Shown here one piece after another: positions 31,574-39,314 of a stretch of DNA of 64,000 bases. Both the position numbers and the translations under genes were made by a program. A model generated the notes under the pieces. The model had not been told where the DNA came from, ran no database searches, and saw only the letters and a program-made list of their open reading frames with translations. This stretch comes from Treponema sp. (GTDB lineage: Bacteria > Spirochaetota > Spirochaetia > Treponematales > Treponemataceae), in NCBI GenBank assembly GCA_016288205.1, contig JAEEYO010000025.1, positions 124,001-188,000 of the forward strand, in the 5' to 3' direction. Position 1 is the stretch's first letter; each line of letters starts with the position of its first letter.

Positions 31574-33730
31574 TCAGCTCTCCAAGTCCTTCCTCAGAGT
31601 AAGAACATTGTGGCCGTCCCTGTACTCATAGAAAACCTCGTCCATCATTTTCTTCGTCATATAGATGCCGAGTCCTCCGATGTCCCTTTCCTCAGCCGAA
31701 AGAGTGATGTCGGGATCAATGCGGTCAAGTGGATTGAACTCTTTTCCCGAATCCGAAAAACTTATTGTAAGCGAAGTCCGGTCCCTGCTCAGCTCAGCGT
31801 TCACAATCACATTTCCCTTTCCGGGGGCATAGGCATAATTCGCGATGTTCACGAAAATCTCCTCCACCGCCACGCTGATCTCCATGAGACTCTTTTGCGA
31901 GCAATGAATCCCGTCCATCTTTTTCTCTATGTATTCGTACACCTCATGAATCCGGGAAGTATCAGCCTCAATCTCAAGCACGTCACTTGCTCCGTTGCCA
32001 TCCCCGGAAGCTCCCCCCTTGTACTCAAAGCAGAGCATGGTCATGTCATCAAACTGCTCGGCCCCGTTCACAAAGCCATTCACGGCATCCTGCACATGCG
32101 TAATAATCAGATACGGAGACTCATCAGAAGCACGGTTCAGAGCGTCAAGCATACGGTCCGGTCCGAACATCTTTCCCTCGCTATCCGTCGCCTCTGGAAC
32201 ACCGTCGGTATAAACGAAAAGCTTGGAGCCGGGAGAAAGCTCCAGGTCATACTCACTGTACTTCATTCCCTCAAGACCGCCGATCACAAATCCGTGCTTG
32301 TCCTCAAGAATCTCAAACTGACCGTCCTTCTTTTTTATCACCGGATACTCGTGCCCTGCATTCGCCGCCTTCATCTTGCCGGTGGAAATCTCAAGGATGC
32401 CGAGCCAGACGGTGACGAACATATCCTCTGTGTTGTTCTGACAAATCAGGTAGTTGGTGTACTCAAGGATTTCCGCGGGAGACTTATTCATCAGAGCCGT
32501 GTTCGCAAGGACGATTTTCGATGCCATCATAAACAGGGCGGCCGGCACTCCCTTTCCTGAAACATCCGCAATGACAAGACACAGATGGTCGTCATCAATC
32601 AGAATGAAATCGTAAAAATCACCGCCCACCTCGCGCGCAGGATTCATTGAAGCATAGATGTCAAATTCATTTCTGTCCGGGAACGCGGGAAAATCACTAG
32701 GCAGCATGTCGGCCTGAATGCGAGTTGCAAGTGAAAGCTCCGTCCCGATCCTCTCCTTTTCGGCGGTCACAAGCGTAAGGCTCTCCTCGTAGTCGGCAAG
32801 GCTCTTTTCCATCTCCGCCATGATTACGCTCAGGTTCTCCAGCTCGTCCCCGGTCTTGATTTGAAGCGCCGCGAAGTGATTGTTTCCGGAAATTCCCGCG
32901 CACTTGTCAAGGATATAATCCTGCGCCGCCTGAGTTATGGAATTGATTGGAACGACCATCCGCTTTTTCATGTGCTTCGTCATAAGGAAACAGAACGCGT
33001 TTATGAGGATGAACATGGCGATGACGTACTGGATAAGGAAGGTGCGGACTCCTACACGGAAATTTTTCAGAGAGACATCCGTAATCACGAACGCGACAGT
33101 AGAGCCGTCACTTCGCTTTATGGGAGCCGCGCTCATGCAGAGCCATCCGTAGATCTCAGTCTTGCCGATGTCGTAGAGCTTTCCCTTCCCGTCCCAGTGC
33201 ATGAATTTTTTCAGGGTCTTGGCCTTGAATTCCTGCCAGTCGCCCGGCATAAGCTTTTTGCTCACAACATCATCCGGGTCCACAAGATAGACGATTCTTC
33301 CATTCTCCTCATCGAAGGTGGCAAGGTAGACGGCGTCAACATCCCCCGCGTCAAGAAATTCATGGAGCACGAAATGAATGGAACCGAACGCTGGGTTTTC
33401 CTCCAAATCTGAAAAAAGATTCCGGTAATCCCTGCTGCCCATTGAAGCAATCTCCGAATCGCTCAGGCTCCTGTAACGCCCCATGACAGAATCCGAAAAA
33501 GACTCCACATCGGCAACCTTCTCACAAATGGACGCCGCGCAACAAGAGATGCTGTATGACTGCGAGATATACTGTCCCACGAGCGCATAAGTGTAAAGCC
33601 CGAGCCCTATAATCAGAACGATCAGCCCCAGAATCAGGGAGCCCAGTAGAGTCGCGTGAAAAACACGTCCCGTAAGCGAAAACCGTCTCCTGTCCATTTC
33701 TTCCATTGCATTGCCGCTGTTCTCAGACAT
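31574..33730 (-). CDS. Membrane SpoIIE/RsbU-type Ser/Thr phosphatase with C-terminal HATPase
   Basis: About 718 residues from the ATG at 33730 (after AAGGGGG). Membrane segment at ~26-50, periplasmic sensor region to ~228, second segment ~230-251, HAMP-like linker and coiled coil, PP2C/SpoIIE domain with REVGGDFYDF and IADVSGKGVPAALFM, and a C-terminal anti-sigma-like HATPase (EISVAVEEIFVNIANYAY; GGLGIYMTKK). Family members reverse phosphorylation of anti-sigma-factor antagonists; carrying phosphatase and kinase-fold domains together suggests a self-contained switch. Its partners are not in this window. Confidence 0.9.
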   Translation of the reverse strand: MSENSGNAMEEMDRRRFSLTGRVFHATLLGSLILGLIVLIIGLGLYTYALVGQYISQSYSISCCAASICEKVADVESFSDSVMGRYRSLSDSEIASMGSRDYRNLFSDLEENPAFGSIHFVLHEFLDAGDVDAVYLATFDEENGRIVYLVDPDDVVSKKLMPGDWQEFKAKTLKKFMHWDGKGKLYDIGKTEIYGWLCMSAAPIKRSDGSTVAFVITDVSLKNFRVGVRTFLIQYVIAMFILINAFCFLMTKHMKKRMVVPINSITQAAQDYILDKCAGISGNNHFAALQIKTGDELENLSVIMAEMEKSLADYEESLTLVTAEKERIGTELSLATRIQADMLPSDFPAFPDRNEFDIYASMNPAREVGGDFYDFILIDDDHLCLVIADVSGKGVPAALFMMASKIVLANTALMNKSPAEILEYTNYLICQNNTEDMFVTVWLGILEISTGKMKAANAGHEYPVIKKKDGQFEILEDKHGFVIGGLEGMKYSEYDLELSPGSKLFVYTDGVPEATDSEGKMFGPDRMLDALNRASDESPYLIITHVQDAVNGFVNGAEQFDDMTMLCFEYKGGASGDGNGASDVLEIEADTSRIHEVYEYIEKKMDGIHCSQKSLMEISVAVEEIFVNIANYAYAPGKGNVIVNAELSRDRTSLTISFSDSGKEFNPLDRIDPDITLSAEERDIGGLGIYMTKKMMDEVFYEYRDGHNVLTLRKDLES

Positions 33731-33750
33731 GAAAGCCCCCTTTATTTCAA

Positions 33751-33779
33751 TTATACAAGGGAGTTCCCGGGGTGTCAAG
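33751..33779 (-). promoter_or_regulatory. Consensus sigma-70 promoter of the SpoIIE-type phosphatase gene
   Basis: On the minus strand TTGACA, exactly 17 bases, TATAAT: both boxes are perfect. Transcription should start near 33744, about 14 bases before the ATG. The heptamer array begins 17 bases upstream of the -35 box. Confidence 0.85.
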
Positions 33780-33795
33780 TTTGAGGGGGGTGCGA

Positions 33796-33914
33796 GTGGA
33801 AAGTTGAAAGTGGAAAGTTGAAAGTGGAAAGTTGAAAGTGGAAAGTTGAAAGTTGAAAGTTGAAAGTGGAAAGTGGAAAGTGGAAAGTGGAAAGTGGAAA
33901 GTGGAAAGTGGAAA
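33796..33914. repeat. 17 tandem heptamers (GTGGAAA/GTTGAAA)
   Basis: Seventeen uninterrupted 7-base units over 119 bases: alternating GTGGAAA and GTTGAAA for units 1-8, two further GTTGAAA, then seven GTGGAAA. It is noncoding on the gene map and lies directly upstream of the perfect phosphatase promoter. Copy number of such tracts changes readily by slipped-strand mispairing. Confidence 0.95.
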
Positions 33915-34018
33915 GTGCTTTTTTTGTGATGAACGGAATTTGCGAAAATGTGTAAATTTACAACGGAAAAGTAAACGCAGGCAGAATTCTGCTTGTTTTA
34001 AGAAGCCTCGTAACGCAA

Positions 34019-34246
34019 CTGTCAAAGGAGAATGAAAAATTTTTTTATGGATGTGTAAAATCCGGAGCCCGAGCCCGCGAGTTTAAGTCCGGCGGAAATG
34101 TTACGTCTGCTAGTTTTAAACGTTACAGAAAAGAAGAGAATCCTGAAAAGGCAATCCGTTTTTCCACACTGGAATACAAAGTCCAGTCCGACTTGATAAA
34201 CGTCCCTCTATATCTGGCCGGAAGAATAAAAAGCTACGTGAACTAA
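34019..34246 (+). pseudogene. C-terminal remnant of a DUF4143-type AAA ATPase
   Basis: The frame ending at 34246 reads [16 protein letters not shown], then NPEKAIRFSTLEYKVQ and LINVPLYLAGRI. The K-S/A-G-x-N-V-x-A-x-S ... INVPLYLA pattern is the C-terminal end of DUF4143 ATPases, common single-gene elements in gut bacteria. The N-terminal ATPase core is absent, and the 5' end runs into unrelated DNA without a start. Decayed gene. Confidence 0.6.
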
Positions 34247-34256
34247 ATTAAAAATA

Positions 34257-34326
34257 CCCTCCATAATGAGGGGGAAGTCTCCCCCTGCGCCTCATCTAAA
34301 GAATCGGCTACCCCCTCGCCTAGGGG
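34257..34326. other. GC-rich hairpin cluster of unknown function
   Basis: Three short inverted repeats: CCCTC/GAGGG (34257-34272), AGGGGGA/TCCCCCT (34269-34286; these two exclude each other) and CCCCT/AGGGG (34312-34326). No T tract follows, so these are not simple terminators. The stretch up to ~34380 is also C/G-run rich and unlike the AT-rich island that starts right after. No RNA family recognised. Confidence 0.4.
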
Positions 34327-34386
34327 CAAACAAAGCAAGTGCGTATGGTTGCGGCCCCTAAAACCCCAAGCGACAACCTTGTGAGA

Positions 34387-34415
34387 TTGAAATAAATAAA
34401 AAAAACTGGTATACT
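34387..34415 (+). promoter_or_regulatory. Promoter of the PLD-helicase gene
   Basis: TTGAAA, 17 bases, TATACT; each box matches consensus at five of six positions. It lies 32 bases before the ATG at 34448, with a GGTGGAG site between. Confidence 0.7.
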
Positions 34416-34447
34416 ATTTATGAAACAATTTTGGTGGAGCGTAATAA

Positions 34448-37387
34448 ATGGATGTCCTAGAAACTGAAAAACTGTTAAAAAGCCTTCGAACAGGATTTAT
34501 TTCACGACAGATTTCCTCAGATAATTACCTTATGCCTACGCTCTTAGTAAATGATTATCATAAAAGCAAAAAAATCCTTTCAGCGCTTACAGAAGAACTT
34601 TCAACTTGTGAAGCCTTCGATTTTTCGGTTGCCTTTATAAATGATACAGGGCTTGCTTCAATTCTTCAAAAACTAGAATATCTTGCAGAAAAAAATATTA
34701 AAGGAAGAATACTTACAACAAATTATCTAAATTTTACTTCACCAGGGGCGTTATCTAAGTTACTAGAATTTCCAAATATCGAAGTCCGTGCATACACAAA
34801 AGGTGGATTTCATCCGAAAGGATATATTTTTAAACAAAGCAATTATTATTCCATTATCGTTGGCAGCGCGAATTTAACCGCAAGTGCATTAAGTCAAAAT
34901 CAGGAATGGAGCATAAAGTTTCTTTCATTGACAGACGGACAAATAGTTTTTTCGGTCCGAGACGAATTCGAACGCGTCTGGAAAGAGGCAGAAACTGTAA
35001 CATCAGAATGGATTACTGACTATACGATAGACTACAATCTAAAAAAAGTTGCGCTAAAATCTCTTCCGAAGGATGCCATAAAAGAACTCCAAGCGGATCA
35101 TGCAATAGAAGAAAATCTCAAATTATCTGATGAAAATAACGAATTGGAAATAGTCCCGAACTCAATGCAAAAAGAAGCAATGGCTTCCCTTGAAGAGTTG
35201 CGGAGTAAAGATGAAACCAGAGCTCTTTTGATTGCTGCTACAGGAACTGGAAAAACTTATCTTTCTATTTTTGATGTTCAGCAAGTCAATCCTCATCGAG
35301 TTCTTTATATTGCTCATCGCGATATGATTCTTAACAAATGCGAAAAAAGTTTCAAAACTTTGCTACCAAACATTCAGACAGGATTCTTAAATGGCACACA
35401 AAAAGATTTCAATGCGGATTATTTATTTGCATCAATTTTCACGCTTGCCAAGGATGAAACATTAAAAACATTCCGAAAAGATCATTTTGATTATATTATC
35501 GTAGATGAGGTTCATCATGCCGGGGCTGAAAGTTATAAAAAGGTAATAGAATACTTTGAACCAAAATTCTTACTTGGTCTTACAGCAACACCAGAACGCA
35601 CCGATGGATTTGATATTTTTGCTTTGTTTCACAATAATATTCCATATGAAATAAGGTTACAAAAGGCTTTGGAAGAAGATTTGCTTTGCCCCTTCCATTA
35701 TTATGGATTAAGTGATTTAACAATAAACAATGAAATAATAGATGATAAAAGTGATTTTTCAAAGCTAGTAAGCACAGAACGAATCAGACATATTGAACAT
35801 GCAATAAAACTATACAAAAGTAATGATGAACTTGTAAAGGGACTCATCTTTTGCAGTAGAATTGAAGAAGCAAAGGAATTGAGCAACTTTTTGAATAAAG
35901 ACGGTTTTGTTACAACATATCTTACCGGTGAAAATTCCGATTCCGAACGCGAGCGAGTAATTCAAAAGCTGGAGAGCGATGATGATCCTCTTCAATATAT
36001 AATCAGTGTGGATATCTTTAATGAAGGAGTTGATATTCCATGCGTAAATCAAGTTGTTATGCTTCGTCCAACACAATCTGCAATTATTTTTGTCCAGCAA
36101 CTTGGAAGAGGTCTACGAAAAGATAAGGGAAAATCTTTTGTAAGTGTAATAGATTTTATTGGAAATTATGAAAACAATTTCTTTATCCCGATTGCTCTAT
36201 TCGGAGATAATTCATATAACAAAGATAATCTACGACGGGCTCTTTCAACAGGTTCAGCATGCATTCCTGGTTCTTCAACAATTCAAATAAATGAAATTGC
36301 AAAGCAAAAGATATTTGATTCAATAAATCAAACCTCATTTTCTCAACTTAAACTCCTAAAAGAAGAATATACAAAACTAAAATTCCGTCTTGCACATATT
36401 CCAACAATGATAGAATTTGTTGAAAATGGATTCATCGATCCGCTTTTATTTATTGATTATGCTGGAAGTTATTACGCCTTTAAATGCAAAGTTGAAAAAC
36501 AAGATACATTACTATCACCAAAGGAACTATGCTCACTACAGTTTATTTCACTTGAATTTGCTCACGGCTTTAGAATTCATGAACTTCTTTTATTGAAGAT
36601 GCTCTTAAACAAAGACCATATTTCATATTCAGACTTTTCAGAAACATTGAAAACATACAGTGTCCCATTAAATGAAAAGGACGTAGATGGTATATGCCGC
36701 TTACTTTCACCAGAATTCTACACTCAAGCTGACAAGAAAAAGTATGGCGGAATAACTTATGTTACTTTTGATAAAACCAATAAAATATTTGTTCGTACCA
36801 AAGAATTTGCTGATTTAATAAAGAATAAATCATACGTTGATGAATTAAATGACTGCTTATGTTATGGGATAAAAAAAGCTAGTTTGAAAGAAAACGAAAT
36901 AAAAACAGAAAATAATCTTGTTTTATATCGAAAATACTCTCGTAAAGATGTTTGTAAATTATTGAACTGGAAAAGTGACTGCTCTTCAACAGTATATGGT
37001 TATAAAACAGAAACATCCACACCAGAATACACATGCCCAATCTTTGTAACTTATAAAAAATCAGATGATATTTCTGACTCAATAAAATACGAGGATGTGT
37101 TTATTGACAATACACGTTTTAACTGGTATTCAAGAAGCCGCAGAACATCAGAATCTGACGAAGTTTCCGCATTAATTCATCAGCAGGATAACAATATTAG
37201 AATCATGTTATTTGTAAAAAAAGATGATGCGGAGGGATCGGATTTTTATTTTATGGGTGACATGAAATTTGAATCTTTTGAAGATACAACTATGAATTCT
37301 GATAAAGGACAGGTTCCTGTCGTAAACATAAAGTTTGATATGAAAACACCTGTTCCCCAAAATCTTTATGCATATTTGGAAGGTTAA
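34448..37387 (+). CDS. PLD-nuclease/superfamily 2 helicase with DUF3427-like C-terminus
   Basis: A 979-residue protein. N-terminal PLD-like nuclease domain with FHPKGYIF (His122, Lys124) and GSANLTASAL; helicase Walker A ATGTGKT (~264-270), DEVHH (353), LTATPERTDG, then the second RecA domain with FNEGVDIP and QQLGRGLRKDKGK. The last ~400 residues are a DUF3427-like region. This architecture is shared with restriction-like and defence-associated helicases; the substrate is not known. Strongly AT-rich compared with neighbours, suggesting transfer. A NUDIX gene starts one base after its stop. Confidence 0.88.
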   Translation: MDVLETEKLLKSLRTGFISRQISSDNYLMPTLLVNDYHKSKKILSALTEELSTCEAFDFSVAFINDTGLASILQKLEYLAEKNIKGRILTTNYLNFTSPGALSKLLEFPNIEVRAYTKGGFHPKGYIFKQSNYYSIIVGSANLTASALSQNQEWSIKFLSLTDGQIVFSVRDEFERVWKEAETVTSEWITDYTIDYNLKKVALKSLPKDAIKELQADHAIEENLKLSDENNELEIVPNSMQKEAMASLEELRSKDETRALLIAATGTGKTYLSIFDVQQVNPHRVLYIAHRDMILNKCEKSFKTLLPNIQTGFLNGTQKDFNADYLFASIFTLAKDETLKTFRKDHFDYIIVDEVHHAGAESYKKVIEYFEPKFLLGLTATPERTDGFDIFALFHNNIPYEIRLQKALEEDLLCPFHYYGLSDLTINNEIIDDKSDFSKLVSTERIRHIEHAIKLYKSNDELVKGLIFCSRIEEAKELSNFLNKDGFVTTYLTGENSDSERERVIQKLESDDDPLQYIISVDIFNEGVDIPCVNQVVMLRPTQSAIIFVQQLGRGLRKDKGKSFVSVIDFIGNYENNFFIPIALFGDNSYNKDNLRRALSTGSACIPGSSTIQINEIAKQKIFDSINQTSFSQLKLLKEEYTKLKFRLAHIPTMIEFVENGFIDPLLFIDYAGSYYAFKCKVEKQDTLLSPKELCSLQFISLEFAHGFRIHELLLLKMLLNKDHISYSDFSETLKTYSVPLNEKDVDGICRLLSPEFYTQADKKKYGGITYVTFDKTNKIFVRTKEFADLIKNKSYVDELNDCLCYGIKKASLKENEIKTENNLVLYRKYSRKDVCKLLNWKSDCSSTVYGYKTETSTPEYTCPIFVTYKKSDDISDSIKYEDVFIDNTRFNWYSRSRRTSESDEVSALIHQQDNNIRIMLFVKKDDAEGSDFYFMGDMKFESFEDTTMNSDKGQVPVVNIKFDMKTPVPQNLYAYLEG

Positions 37388-37388
37388 A

Positions 37389-37790
37389 ATGAAAAATGTA
37401 AATGTTGTTGCTGCTATTATTATAAGGACAGATGAAAATTCTAAAAAGAATGTTTTTGCAACTCAACGCGGATACGGAGACTTCAAAGACGGATGGGAAT
37501 TCCCTGGAGGAAAAATCGAAGAAGGCGAATCCCCAGAATCAGCTCTTGCTCGTGAAATAAAAGAAGAACTGGCAACAGAAATACAGGTTGGAGAATATAT
37601 TGACACAATTGAATATGATTATCCAAAGTTTCATCTTTCAATGCGTTGTTATGCATGTACAATTCTGAGTGGAAAACTTGAGCTTCTAGAACATGAAAAT
37701 GCAAAATGGTTGACAAAGGAAACTCTAAATTCCGTAGATTGGCTTCCTGCAGATATTTTAATTCTAGATAAAGTAAAGAATCTTTTATAG
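37389..37790 (+). CDS. NUDIX hydrolase, MutT-like
   Basis: A 134-residue protein starting one base after the helicase stop. The Nudix box GX5EX7REUXEEXXU is complete (GKIEEGESPESALAREIKEE). N-terminal VVAAIIIR and a C-terminal WLTKETL...VDWLPAD resemble (d)NTP pyrophosphohydrolases that clean oxidised nucleotides. Close coupling to the PLD-helicase suggests a joint system in which it acts on a nucleotide product or signal; that is inference. Confidence 0.88.
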   Translation: MKNVNVVAAIIIRTDENSKKNVFATQRGYGDFKDGWEFPGGKIEEGESPESALAREIKEELATEIQVGEYIDTIEYDYPKFHLSMRCYACTILSGKLELLEHENAKWLTKETLNSVDWLPADILILDKVKNLL

Positions 37791-37882
37791 ATTTCTTCTA
37801 CAAAATGTATTATATACGAAAATATATAATGCCCAACTTTTAATTTAATACTTAACTTAAAAATAGTAAGGATATGGACGGT

Positions 37883-38251
37883 ATGACATTTAATGAATTA
37901 AACGAAAAATTGAAACAATACTCAAATGGTATTGATACAGACCATTCGTATGTTGAACAAGAACTTGATTATGAAAATGAATACATTTCGGTAGTGATTT
38001 TTGCAAATTCAAATAAGTGGATCAATAAACATACAGAAATGGAAACTATGTGGAGTATTATTTATAATCCAAAGAAGGATTTTTCACACCTGAAAAATTG
38101 GAAATCAGTGCAGAAGGAATTAGAAATAGAAATTACCCCAGTAAGAAAAGGAGTAAATATTGGTAAATTTGGTATTCGTATTAGAAAAATGAAAAAGAAA
38201 CCTGATGAAGAAATTATAAAACAGCTCCTTGATTTTATTTTTTCAAAATGA
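37883..38251 (+). CDS. Small protein of unknown function after NUDIX
   Basis: About 122 residues from the ATG at 37883, 10 bases after AAGGA (an in-frame ATG nine bases earlier is too close to that site). Acidic N-terminus (DTDHSYVEQELDYENEY), aromatic middle with ETMWSIIYNPKKDF, and a Lys-rich C-terminus with KFGIRIRKMKKKPDEE. No family recognised. It shares the AT-rich composition of the helicase and NUDIX genes. The gap before it holds an ATTATATA/TATATAAT palindrome (37809-37830). Confidence 0.55.
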   Translation: MTFNELNEKLKQYSNGIDTDHSYVEQELDYENEYISVVIFANSNKWINKHTEMETMWSIIYNPKKDFSHLKNWKSVQKELEIEITPVRKGVNIGKFGIRIRKMKKKPDEEIIKQLLDFIFSK

Positions 38252-38467
38252 ATGTAAGGAGACATATAGAAAATGCGAATGGCATAAAAAATATTTGAAC
38301 ACATTTCAAGAATTTCGGAACAGATTATTGAACACTGTGATACCTATATGAAACGCATTTTTTTTACATAAGTTTTTAGAATTGTCACAACACTGCTGCG
38401 ACAATCTTCAGGGATTATAAAGGGCTTCCCCCCCTATAAATTTATTAATAAGGAGTATGGTAGAACC

Positions 38468-38860
38468 ATGTACACACCACCCTTTGCCATCAGTGCAAGA
38501 GCAATCAACCTTATCTCAGAAATCTCCGCAAACTTGGAGCGTTTTGCCATTCGAATGGAGATGGAAGACGGAATCATGATGCGCAAAATGAACCGCATGA
38601 AGACAATTCACGGCACACTTGCAATTGAGGGCAACACTCTGAGCGAAGAACAGGTAACGGCTCTGCACGAGTTTGAATTTATTCACCCATTTATGGACGG
38701 CAACGGACGCATGGGGCGATTCTGGCAGTCAAGGCTTTTGGCTGAATGGAATCCAGTTTTTGCCCATCTCCCCATTGAAAACATGATTTGGGAGAATCAG
38801 AGAGCACATAAAGTCAGATGGAGGAAATATTATGGCAAACGGAATCGAAGACTTGCATGA
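38468..38860 (+). pseudogene. Fic-family protein with internal deletion
   Basis: The 130-codon frame begins with a canonical Fic-family N-terminus (SARAINLISEISANLER; IKTI-type IHGTLAIEGNTLSEEQVTAL with the inhibitory-helix-like motif), then jumps straight to FEFIHPFMDGNGRMGR, the catalytic Fic motif. In full-length relatives ~110 residues lie between. After LPIENMIWENQ the family similarity ends too. Frame is kept, so a short product is possible, but it lacks most of the fold. AMPylation activity is doubtful. The gap 38252-38467 shows no gene. Confidence 0.65.
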
Positions 38861-39029
38861 GAAAAACAAGGAAGAGCAAAGTGATGACAAATCTGCTTCC
38901 ACACATTATAATGAGTGGAGGGTTTTCCAGGGGCGCGAGGATGCGGAGATGCTTCGGGAAAAATCTTTGGGCTGGTCAAGCAAAAAGGATTATTTAGGGG
39001 ACTACGATGACAACGAACGCGACTATTAG
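38832..39029 (+). CDS. Small acidic protein of unknown function
   Basis: A 65-residue hydrophilic protein (MANGIEDLHEKNKEEQ..., ending DYLGDYDDNERDY). The start has a good GGAGGAAAT site. It overlaps the Fic remnant by 29 bases and the DUF1294 gene by 23. No family recognised; may be the antitoxin or C-terminal partner of the broken Fic locus, but nothing in the sequence proves that. Confidence 0.45.
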   Translation: MANGIEDLHEKNKEEQSDDKSASTHYNEWRVFQGREDAEMLREKSLGWSSKKDYLGDYDDNERDY

Positions 39030-39285
39030 AAACACAGTTTTTGTATACCTGCTGATTATGAACATCATCGGGTTTATTCTCATGGGGATTGACAAGCACA
39101 AGGCGAAAAACAAAGGCTGGAGGACACCTGAAAAGGCCCTGTTCCTGGCAAGTCTCATCGGAGGAAGTCTCGGCACGTGGCTCGGGATGTATGTTTTCAG
39201 GCACAAGACGAAGCACTGGTATTTCGTAATTTTCATGCCGCTGATTCTTATACTCCACATCGTGCTGCTCGCTTTGTTTCTTTAG
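39007..39285 (+). CDS. DUF1294-family small membrane protein
   Basis: A 92-residue protein with the DUF1294 pattern: an N-terminal membrane segment (VFVYLLIMNIIGFILMGID), a basic K-HKAKNKGWRTPEKAL motif, an IGGSLGTWLGMYVFRHKTKH segment and a second C-terminal membrane helix. Function of the family is not known. Weak ribosome site; overlaps the preceding small gene by 23 bases. Confidence 0.85.
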   Translation: MTTNATIRNTVFVYLLIMNIIGFILMGIDKHKAKNKGWRTPEKALFLASLIGGSLGTWLGMYVFRHKTKHWYFVIFMPLILILHIVLLALFL

Positions 39286-39314
39286 CTCAGGCAAGATTGC
39301 AAAACGGAGGCAAA

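Noticed and set aside
31541-32560. 339-codon frame antisense to the SpoIIE-type phosphatase
   Set aside because: No recognisable domain; opposite a gene with clear catalytic motifs and promoter.
33796-33914. Heptamer array as a CRISPR
   Set aside because: Units are contiguous 7-mers without spacers and no cas genes are present.
34257-34326. Terminator at the hairpin cluster
   Set aside because: No T run follows any of the stems.
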